From NCBI RefSeq assembly GCF_963576675.1, contig NC_088911.1:132869929-132933928 (forward strand): 64,000 bases of DNA, written 5' to 3'. The translations under genes were made by a program, and so were the position numbers. The notes below the pieces were generated by a model. The model was not told where the DNA came from, did no database searches, and saw only the letters and a list, made by a program, of their open reading frames with translations. Shown here piece after piece: positions 1 to 9,004 of the stretch (position 1 is the stretch's first letter; every line of letters begins with the position of its first letter). Source of the stretch: Euphorbia lathyris. Lineage: Eukaryota; Streptophyta; Magnoliopsida; Malpighiales; Euphorbiaceae.

Positions 1-861
1 CACATTGCTGCACGGTAAGACATATAAATATAATGCATGATCATGGCATTCCAAAATCATCTAATAATGTTAAGCCGAGTTACTTAGGGTGAAATCGCCA
101 ATTTTACCATATGTGACTAAGACCCATAAAGGCCCAAACGGTTAACATCCATTTGTATGCAAAATTACAATTTCGCTCCCACTGAATTTTAGGATCGTCA
201 CATATCTAAAATTTAGCCCTCCCAATTTAAACCGGTGTCACGGTCTATTAGGCCAATTTCACAAATTAACTATATTCAATTTTATACAAATTATCAATTC
301 GATCAAAAATTAAATATGCATGCCAATCAAAAATATTTTAATACCAATTAGTTTTTATTAAAACATGTTTCATAAATTAAACGGTATTAGGGCCCTGATT
401 TTATTAAAATTACCCGTGAAAAATTTTAAAGATTAAAATCAGTCCCGTTAAATCCAAAATTAGACTAATTCTGAATTTGACGGACCCGAGACAGCCCCGC
501 GGCTGCTGTCCACGAACAGCAGCCCCGCGGCTGCTGTTGGGCGGATAGCAGTTGCTGCTGTCCGCCCAACAGCAGCCGCGGGGCTGCTGTTCGCGGACAG
601 CAGTCCCGCGACTGCTATTCCGTGTCCGAAACTATTTTTTTTCTTTTTTTAACAAAAGAAACGCTGCTGTATTTTTTTTTTAATTTTAAATTATTCTAAA
701 AACAATTTCATAACCAAACACACCAAAAAATACAGACAGAAATAAAATTGAAAACTTCCTAGAACAATTTCTACACAAGGAATTAATAGGAAATTTCAAA
801 AACTTGATTTGGAAAAATAATAAAACCAAATCATATTAATTTTTCAATCAATCAAAACGGA
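1..861 (-). mobile_element. Copia-type element: 5' untranslated leader, element continues off the left edge
   Basis: Read on the minus strand, this stretch lies directly downstream of a primer-binding site and LTR, so it is the start of the internal region of an LTR retrotransposon that leaves the window. No open frame of useful length is present. Most of it is AT-rich. The exception is a very GC-rich hairpin block annotated separately. Assignment to Copia rests on the initiator-Met type primer site and the LTR termini, not on protein sequence. Confidence 0.7.
506..600. repeat. Long near-perfect hairpin in the Copia leader
   Basis: Two 46-bp arms (506-551 and 555-600) are inverted copies of each other with about two mismatches and a 3-nt loop. 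Each arm contains the GC-rich core GCAGCCCCGCGGCTGC, itself nearly palindromic. Further partial copies flank the hairpin (about 488-505 and 601-625). In the element's transcript this would fold into a very stable stem close to the primer-binding site. Confidence 0.9.
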
Positions 862-883
862 CTAAACCATAGCTCTGATACCA
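862..883 (-). promoter_or_regulatory. Primer-binding site (initiator Met tRNA type)
   Basis: The minus strand reads TGGTATCAGAGCTATGG from 883 downward, one base past the LTR end. TGGTATCAGAGC is the standard complement of the plant initiator methionine tRNA 3' end used for minus-strand priming by many Copia and some Gypsy elements. Confidence 0.88.
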
Positions 884-884
884 C

Positions 885-2543
885 TGTTAGGGATTATAGC
901 CAGTTAATCAACTGTAGCGCAGCGGAATTACGGTTTAAAATTTATTTCTAATCCCTTTAGTTTGATCTTTGTCCGTTAACCATTGATTGAATAAAACCTT
1001 TTGGATCCGTTTAGGGATAAAAACTTACCCGGACTGTCTCTTCTAGAGACGGCTGAAGAATCCACAAAGTAGTAAGATCTCCGTAGTCAAGTGCACGAAC
1101 AGCTATCGAGCTAAAACCGGTGCTAGCCGAAGAACGGAGGAAGAACTGGAGAGAAAAGGAACTTTTACAAAAATCCCACTTTCTCAATTTTGGTGGTTTT
1201 GCCGAAAATCCAAAGTGATTTTCTATGGTGGCCGAATGTGTGTGTTGGTTAATTAGGTTTAGAGTGTTTTAATTTATATATATATAGTGTATTCCTAAAC
1301 CTAATTGGTTTAGGGTTAATTGGTTAATTATAAAACTAATCCAATCCTAATCTAATTACATAAATAAATACCAATAATATTTATTCTATGCAATTAATTA
1401 TGATTAGATTGAATTTAATTACCCCAATCAAATGAATAACACTAATTAATAAATTGACGTATTAATCTAATTAATTATTCACCGAATGCAATTTCATTAA
1501 TTTACAAATTAACTAATTACATCCCGCAAACTAATTAATCAATTAAATACTCAACACTAAAGACCATTAACCAATTACCTTGATACAAAGTATCAATTAA
1601 TCAATTAATTAACCACCAATTAATTATCTTGACATTTTACTGTCAATCAATTAATTAATTCTATCTCTCTAATGTACCGTTCTATAAGTTCTAGCTCAGA
1701 TGTTCGATGTGCACGATCCTATGGGACTGTCATTAGCTAGCAGTAGGCTTATGGATCACAGACAGTAAGTGGGTTCTAGCAAACCATTACTGCCCCTAAC
1801 TAAGACAGAGTTTCAGCAGTCTAAAGATGCAGAGACCCTGTAGTTATCTCTTAACTTCTTTTACCATTTGATATCGATATTATAAACTAGAGGCACGGCG
1901 GCTGTCATCCTCTCTGATGTTTATGATATTTCTTGATCTTAAGTAGATTGATGAAACAGATAAGTAAACTACTTATCAGGGTGTGGCCACACACTTATCA
2001 ATCTCACTTATCAAGTGGCCTGTGATATCATCTCACTATTACATGAGTGGTAATTCCATCACTTCAATATCAATACCAACATGTTCACCTATTCACCCAA
2101 TCATACCCGTATTTGGCATCCTGTTACAGACCTGTTAGGCGTATGTCAAAGTGAACCGGATCCCATATTGATATTATAATGAAATCTGGTCTGAAGATAG
2201 TTAGAGACCTACTTAAGAAAACTAATGACACAACCACCATATAGTTTTCTCGGGCAGATCGATCCAGTCACATGTATACAACATGTACCCATATTCACAA
2301 CTGACTTATCAAGTGCTATGGCTAGTATCAATTACTACCATACAGTCGTCGAATATACAAGTCTGTGGTCCTAATCATTCCCATGATAGAATAGACTTGG
2401 GATATGGTTTTACGATTATCAATCAATGGATTCTCTATTCATATTATAGCACAAGATATAAATGAACTAGATTAATGCCTTTATTAATGTGACACAAATA
2501 CATTTTATAAGAACCAATGCCTATGAACTAGGGCACACCAACA
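885..2543 (-). mobile_element. Copia-type 5' LTR
   Basis: On the minus strand the repeat starts TGTTGGTGTGCCC at 2543 and ends CCTAACA at 885, giving TG...CA ends with short inverted termini and a length of 1659 bp. The primer-binding site follows directly. The right end abuts the tail of element X1, so the Copia element inserted into X1, close to the end of its second ORF. The partner LTR and the left target-site copy lie outside the window. Short reading frames inside it look like chance. Confidence 0.85.
1275..1286 (-). promoter_or_regulatory. Candidate TATA box of the Copia LTR
   Basis: A (TA)6 run lies about 390 bp before the LTR end when read on the minus strand, a plausible distance from the U3/R boundary to the primer-binding site. 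Confidence 0.45.
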
Positions 2544-4130
2544 CTACAGACAAGCACAGAATGGGCGACCGATTAGTAAGTTGCCTTCTCCACCCTAACT
2601 CTTTACACTCGTACTTCATGATTTGTGATGCAATGTTGGAACTTATTGCATGTTTTAGTGTGAGGAGGAGGGGTAGACAAACTTACAAAATTTTAAATTT
2701 TTGTTGCGTCGTGTCTAGTTTAGTTTAGCGTTTTTAGGTTTTGTTTATGTTTTTGCATGTTTAGGACCTAAAACCGTGAACCTCCTTCGAATCTAAACTT
2801 CGTTATTTGTCTTTGAGGGCTGAGAACCGAATCTAAAATTGCATGACAACTAGTTTAGGCGTAGGACACAACTCTTGTATCTGTAAAAGCATGAGCTACA
2901 GTTTGCATTTAGACCCTACTTTTGAAGAAATGCTAAAATCATTACTTAGGTAGATAACTTAAGAATTGAAGGCATGTGATATTAAACTTGAGTTTGGGGA
3001 AAACTAATAAACACAAAATTGAAACCCAAAGAATTGTGAGCTGAATTTGAGCCTAAGAGCGAACATCAAAAAGCTCTTTTTCTTGACATTTTTGTGTGAA
3101 TGCTTTGACTTGTGGAAGATTACAGATTTTGCACCTAATACTGTGTTGAACCTACATGCAATGATTTGAGATGATAAACGATGAATCAACCTCATTAGAA
3201 TTAATCCTTTTCTTTACCTTATTTTTTTTTCTTTTTCATCAACTCTAGGAAGCCTCTTTGAGCCGACATTTTTGTAGTTTGTAGATTTTTCTTTCGTTCT
3301 AACCCGTTTTTGCAAACCACAACTTGGTTCACTATTTAACCTTTGTTTTTGCAAAGCTCGAAATTGAGCATTTGCTTTCCTCTAGCGCTTTACCTTTGTT
3401 TATGGCATTTCAGTAGCAAGCCAAAAGGCTAAGAAGTGAATGAGCATCACTACCCCAAAAAGAAAAAGAGAAAAACAGAAACAGAAAAAGAAAAGAAAAG
3501 AGACGAACAAAAGGGGAAAAACTTCATTCCCCAGTTCCTAAAAATAAAAAACGTCTCAAGAAAACATCCCAAAAGAAAAAAAAAATATAAATATAAGGGA
3601 TGAATAAAAAGCTCAGTCACTTCGTATTTGCTAAAGCCATTTTAACTTTGTTTTTGTAGCGCTAGAACTTTTAACCCTTGTTGTACCTTTAACCCTCTAA
3701 CCACATTACAACCCCAATTAGAGGTTGTTTTTGATATCATCGGAGTCATATAGCATAGTAGAGGAACTCAGATGAACGTGCAAAATCAACGTAATCCTAA
3801 GCAAGAACATAAGCCGAGAGTAAACACTTTAGCCACCAAAATTGTGTGAATGAGTGAACTACCTATGGTGAGGTGTTTTACCTAGAGATCCCCTTAAACT
3901 CGTTTAATTGAACATGTGTCCATTTGCTTAAAACTATGACCCATGATAATTGAAATGCAGCTTTTGGATATCGTGTCTCTACTTTGTATTTCCGAATGAA
4001 TGTAATTACAGATGCTCGAAATTGTGTCAAGCACCTAGTCAAACTGGGAAGTTTTCTAGCTTGCTTGTGATGGCGGGTTTAGTTTTTTAGTTTACTTGGG
4101 GACAAGTAAAGTTTTAAGTGCGAGTAGGTT
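2544..4130 (+). mobile_element. X1 (Athila-like) internal 3' region, 5'-truncated by the Copia insertion
   Basis: This stretch aligns by eye along its whole length with X2's tail at about 29836-31378 and ends in a polypurine tract against an LTR. It is therefore the 3' internal end of a plus-strand Athila-like element. The first bases match the last codons of X2's second ORF. The rest is noncoding, with A-rich and AAAG-rich stretches around 3460-3600. The remainder of X1 lies left of the Copia element, outside the window. Confidence 0.82.
4122..4130 (+). promoter_or_regulatory. X1 polypurine tract
   Basis: GAGTAGGTT lies directly before the LTR start TGATAGGGG, matching the GAGGAGGTT tracts of X2, Y and Z. 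The central T interrupts the purine run and is a likely point mutation. Confidence 0.7.
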
Positions 4131-4534
4131 TGATAGGGGTCAAAAACCCCTATCTTTGGGTACGGTTTTAGGACGGTTTTTAGAGTTATTCGGTTAATAA
4201 GCGAGCAATTCTCGCATTTAAATGCTTTTGTGTGAGTTAGTTAGGAATTGAAAACATCCTATTTACTTTTCGCCGTTTAGGCTCGTTTTGTAATCAATTT
4301 AGGCAAATACGGCCGAAATAGCATGCGTATTAGAATTCCGTTATCTTTTGAAGCTAATTGGTCCGTCAAAATTCACACCAAACGAAGCGTTTGCTTAAAA
4401 TAAGCGATTGACGGATCAATTTGGCTTTTTGGACTAATGTTTTCCGGAGTTTTTATGCGTATGCAGGTGTGAAGTCGGACGAAAAAGGTCGCGGAACTCA
4501 TCGAGCTTGGATCGAGCACGCTTCGGGCGAAAAC

Positions 4535-4670
4535 GCTCGGCGAGCAGGGCCCCACGGGCCATTTCTGCTCGCCGAGCAGGCTGCCAGTTGCCTGCTCGCC
4601 GAGCAGGCCACCAGGCGCCTGCTCGGCGAGCAGGGGGCTGCTCGGCGCGAGCAGCCCTGCGGGAATTGGT
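4535..4670. repeat. GC-rich palindromic cluster in X1 U3
   Basis: Five copies of the quasi-palindrome GCTCGSCGAGC, one of them a longer GCTCGGCGCGAGC form, are separated by spacers of 21, 16, 16 and 8 bp. In the second X1 LTR the spacers are 21, 16, 8 and 16. The cluster ends about 100 bp before the TATA box. Confidence 0.85.
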
Positions 4671-4771
4671 CAAAAAGACCAATTCCGCCCCCACGAAGCC
4701 ACGCTCGACCCCACGTCTTCCTACACCAACTAGGACACGAAAATAGGTCAAAACGAGGCCCGAGACGCGTC

Positions 4772-4780
4772 TATAAATAG
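4772..4780 (+). promoter_or_regulatory. X1 LTR TATA box
   Basis: TATAAATAG follows the GC cluster. The same box is found at the matching place in the other X1 LTR and both X2 LTRs. Confidence 0.75.
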
Positions 4781-5716
4781 GATTTTTCAATTGTAATTAG
4801 ATATCTTTCGTTTTTGTAAATTATTTTAGCTTTCCCCTTGTAATTCCTCTCCATCTTCTCCATCTTCCTCAACCTCCATTGAAGCTCCTTCAAAGCTTTC
4901 TCCCGAGGAATTACCAAGGTCCGTCCTTAAGATTAAGTCGCCGGCTGCAGAGTAAACAGGTTCCCTGAAAGGGATTTTTGTATCTCCTTTTATCTTTCCA
5001 TGTTTGTACTCTTTGATACCGTTGCCGAACTTGACTTATTGTATCTTGTGACAATTATCTTCGCCTTTAATAATAATTTAGCTCTTGTTTTGTTCTATGA
5101 TTATTTGTCTAATCTCTGTCTTACGCTTTATTCAATTGGTTTAACTCATTCAAAAGCCCCAAAATCTAGTAGGCACATATTGCGAGCTGAATCTGACCTA
5201 GTCAGAGCCTAGGAGATTGACGACCTCTTAGTTGATTAAGCGCTAATTTACTGAGCCTTAGACCTAGTTTCGGCCTTAGGGAATCACGCGCTAGGAACCT
5301 CAGGAGGGTAAGTAGGGTTAATCGCCTTGAATACAAGTGACTCAGATTAGGTTTTTATTCAATAGACTTGATAATCTATCTTTATTATTATCGTTCATAC
5401 CATGTTCCTTCGAACAGTTTCATTAATGAAAGATCAATTAGGGGTAGAGTAACTTAGTTAGGCGTAGAATAACTTAGATAATTTAGTTAGGATTAGATAA
5501 CTTAGCTAGGATTAGTATAATTCAACCTAGGAGTAGATTAATTAAACAAACCAAACTCAAAACCCCCTAAGCCTAGATAACATCCGAGACCAAGTAGCTT
5601 GATACTTGCAGAAATAAATCATGTGGACGATAACCTGGACTTAAACCAGAAATTTATTACTTGATAACGATGGGGTACATTTATCCCTTAGTGAGGATTC
5701 TCCGGAATCCGCATCA

Positions 5717-5721
5717 CTTGT
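5717..5721. repeat. Right target-site duplication of X1 (CTTGT)
   Basis: CTTGT directly follows the X1 LTR end. The sequence beyond it continues the repetitive leader of X2. The matching left copy is at 54809-54813 in the other nest, where X2 leader precedes an X1 LTR. Confidence 0.75.
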
Positions 5722-5989
5722 CTATACTTGTTTAAATATTATTATATACCTGTTCAAATGTTGAATAAATTAGGTTATACATTCTTAATCTCTATATATA
5801 TGCCATACGAACGTGGCGTGTTGTCGTGTAAAAATTTATATTACTTGTTTCACCAAAAACGAACTCATGTAAGACTATATAACATTGTACGATGATACTG
5901 TATGATAAACTTGTATATTCGGTAGTTATACTTTCCTTCTTTAAGGAAAACATTTTTATTTATTTTTATTTATCTTTTCTTTTCAGCAT
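5717..5989 (+). other. X2 leader, downstream part
   Basis: AT-rich untranslated sequence leads into gag. It starts with TCTATACTTGT-type repeats like those ending the leader at 54600-54813. The sequence just before the gag start resembles a pyrimidine-rich splice acceptor (about 5960-5985), which may be chance. Confidence 0.6.
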
Positions 5990-7211
5990 ATGCATACTCG
6001 ATCGGCGGAAATACCGTGTGTCCCTCTTAACGTTGAACTTGAACGTACTCTTCGCAGGAGCAAGCAAAACAGGACTATCAAGCCAGACGAAATCATTGAG
6101 CCTATCAAGATGGCTGAGACCAACAATAATAGGAACAATCAGAACACTGAACCAGGACCTGACACCCGCTCGATGAGCGAGATCTTAGAGCCTCACCGAC
6201 ACCAGCACCTGGCTGGGATTGTCGCCCCAAATATTTTAGCTAACTCTTATGAGATCAAGTCACGCATAATTCACTTGATTCAGCAGACGGGATTGTTCGG
6301 AGGGGAAGTGCATGAGAGCCCAAATGATCATCTGGATCGCTTCTTGATGTGTGCAGACACTGCAAGGACGAACGGGGTTCCCCAAGATGATGTCAGATTG
6401 AAGCTATTCCCATTCTCACTAACTGGGCAAGCTTTGGAATGGCTGAGAACATTAGAACCCGGGTCAATCACCACATGGGCAGGTTTGGAGAAGGAGTTCT
6501 TATCCTACTACTTTCCTCCCTCGAAGACAGTGATGCTGAGGGGTGAAATTACTTCATTCCACCAAACTGAGCACGGAGCACTCCATGCAGCTTGGACCCG
6601 ATTCAGAAAAATGTTGCGCATGTGCCCTCATCATGACATACCTAAACATCAATTGGTGAGCGTCTTCTATTATGGTTTGACGCCCACTAACCGAGCTACT
6701 GTGGACCCCGCCGTGGGCGGAGATTTGTTCAGGAAGACCGCAACAGAAGCGTATAACATGATCAATGAGCTGGCAAGGAAGAGTGTGCAGTGGCAAGAGG
6801 AGAAACTCGCTAGCCCCTCAAGGCAGTGGGTGTTTACTGTGGAAGATCAGGAACCAAACCCGGTTGTTGCGGATCTGAGTAGGAAGATGGATGTCATGTT
6901 GGCTAAGTTTTGCCAACCTCCCACATGTGTGCATTGTGGCAGCGACCACCATGGAAAGGATTGTCAAGCAGGTAGCCCTTTTGCTGGAGATGGGGTGGAG
7001 ATGGTTAATTATGTTGGGGGACAACCGAGGTACAACCAGAACTATAACAACTACAACCCCAACAACAACAACTACAACTCCTACAACAACAACAACAACT
7101 ACATGAGGCCTCAGCACCCGAACCTATCCTACGGGAATTCAAATCAAAATGTGCTTAGACCTCCCAACGGTTTTGTTCAAGAGCACAGAGAGCAGGGGCT
7201 TGCCATGCCCC
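5990..7211 (+). pseudogene. gag: X2 gag, N-terminal and central part, interrupted by Y
   Basis: Capsid-nucleocapsid precursor of a Ty3/gypsy element, which would package the element's RNA. The frame starts MHTRS, matching the MHTRS/MSTRS starts of the Y and Z gags. About 407 residues are read before the insertion. Visible parts: a retrotransposon gag core with LKLFPFSLTGQALEWL (residues about 139-154) and FLSYYFPPSKT; a CCHC zinc knuckle CVHCGSDHHGKDC; then an Asn/Tyr-rich low-complexity stretch. The frame resumes at 18044 after removing one GCCCC target copy. The first part has no nonsense codon. Confidence 0.9.
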
Positions 7212-9004
7212 TGATAGCGCGTAAACGGCTAGGTAGAGCTCTACGATGATATATATTATGATGAGTGTGTTACGACTATGGATGCGATCTTCCTAAATGC
7301 TCTATCTCTACTAGACGCCACTACTTAGGGGCAAGTGTACCCCGTCGTATCAAGTAATAATCCGGTTAAGACCGGGTATCGAATCCACGGGATTTATAAC
7401 TACAAGTATTAAACGACTCGGTTTTATATATTATCTAAGCGGTGAATACTTTGAGTTGATTCGGGGAACAACTACAAACTACTCCTAACTACGGGTGAGA
7501 CAAATTTATATAACAAAAACTCTACGAAATGATACGGATGGCGATGAGTTATAAATATGACAAACAATGACTCCCAATACATATACGGTTAATGATTTAC
7601 TCTTGCAATGACGACTACGTGTAGTGTGATCGACCCGTGAAGTACTTAGACTACGTGGTTCCTAGTCAAGGCGTGTCTAATGCTCGGGATCAGAAATTAG
7701 GGCCCGTAAGTTCCGTGGTTTGTCAATTCCTACGGTTTCCGGAGCGTCACTTCCGGTAAGGCAACACCTATATGAATCCCTAAAGATAGCCCGAATGGCA
7801 TCGGAAATCGCGTTCCCCTACACAATAATCAATTACGAGTATCAAAACAAGTAACAAACATCAACACATATATAGAAAAAGAGATTATGAATCATAAATT
7901 ATAAATATGGAGAATGTCAATATGAAATACAACCATGCCTAGTACATAGGAAGAGTACAAGCTAATTAGCAAGTGAAAAGGGAAGAATCCACCCTCGGAA
8001 CTAGCTAACCGGACTCAAGGCCGTCTCTTAGGACTTGGAGGTGGAGCTTTCGAGCTTGGTGAATGGAGATGGAACGGAACTTTGACGGAATGCCGGAATC
8101 AACGAACAAGCTCTCAAGATGATAGAGTTTTGCTATGTAAACTAAAATCTAAAACTAAGAAACAAGAACTTAATCTATATCAAGAATTGTATATCAAAAG
8201 GTGTCCTAAATGAGTGCTAGTCACTCCTATTTATACACATCAAGCTAGGGGTAGAATTGTAATTTCATAAGATACAAGCATGGAGGAACATGATTTTCTA
8301 CAGATTTCCCATGATACGCCTCGCGTATGGTGGAGTACGCCCCGCGTATTTGCCCATTCCGTCAGAAATCTTCTGCATGTGGACCAAATCCAGATCTTGT
8401 TGTCTCAACCACGCCCCGCGTAGACTGGGGTATGCCTCGCGTGGTTGAGCTTCTGAGATTTTATTGCTTGAATTAGGTCTTTTACGTCTCGCGTGGCCTG
8501 GGGGACGCCTCGCGTATATGAGTTCTTGGAATTTTATCTTGAAGAACTTCCCATACACGCCCCGCGTATTGTCAGTTGACTTAGAAGATCCTGCAGTCTG
8601 ACATTCATGATTGAGACATTATTGCTGATCATTGCTCATACGCCCCGCGTGGAAGGTGGGACGCCCCGCGTGGCAATGGGTGAGTTCCATGTGGTGCCTG
8701 CGGATAGAGCAATTATTTCTGACAGTGTGTTCCACGCCCCGTGTGGAGGGTGATACACCCCACGTATGTCGGTGGATTTTTCCTCCTTGCTCGTACCTGA
8801 AATGCAATTCTCGAGAGCCGAGTTAGCTTGACGTTTTATTTTCTAAATTTACTCAAAATAAAGACAATTAACCGAAAGTGCGGAATTTATTTTTATTTTG
8901 TTATTTTTATTAAAATCTACTTATTTTTGTAATTAAACTTATTTATTTAGTCCCAAATTAAACCGTAAATCACGCTAAAAGATAGGGACGAAACGCCCCT
9001 ATCA
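7212..9004 (-). mobile_element. Y 3' LTR
   Basis: Starts TGATAGCGCG and ends CGCCCCTATCA on the plus strand, 1793 bp. It is the LTR next to the polypurine tract. It keeps a stretch near 7765-7805 that is deleted in the 5' LTR. TATAAATAGG (minus strand) is at 8226-8235. Confidence 0.92.
8316..8766. repeat. 21-bp-phased ACGCCCCGCGT pairs in Y 3' LTR (U3)
   Basis: At least eleven copies of an 11-bp core, consensus ACGCCCCGCGT. Five pairs start at 8316/8337, 8411/8432, 8484/8505, 8640/8661 and 8734/8755. Every pair is exactly 21 bp start to start (11-bp core plus 10-bp variable spacer) and in direct orientation. A single core near 8556 is a pair in the 5' LTR. The cluster lies directly upstream of the TATA box in the element's own direction. 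Confidence 0.92.

Larger units (their letters stand above)
4131..5716 (+). mobile_element. X1 3' LTR
   Basis: The repeat starts TGATAGGGGTCAAAAACCCC after a polypurine tract and ends GAATCCGCATCA, 1586 bp. It contains a GC-rich palindromic cluster, a TATAAATAG box and a T- and C-rich leader-like stretch. The right flank CTTGT equals the five bases left of the second X1 LTR (54809-54813), which marks both as ends of the same kind of insertion into X2's leader. Frames across 4421-4790 on both strands arise from the palindromes and are not genes. Confidence 0.88.

Noticed and set aside
2283..2728. Two small plus-strand frames in the Copia LTR and its right border
   Set aside because: The first is inside the LTR, the second crosses the LTR/X1 junction; neither has coding features.
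4421..4790. Overlapping reading frames of about 118 residues on both strands, Arg/Ala-rich
   Set aside because: They run through the palindromic GC cluster of the X1 LTR and the promoter; symmetric palindromes keep both strands open. The same happens at 55103-55470, 31606-32154 and 53163-53591.
8316..8766. Regularly spaced short repeats considered as a CRISPR array
   Set aside because: Cores are 11 bp with 10-bp spacers, occur in pairs with irregular distances between pairs, lie in plant LTRs and have no cas genes.
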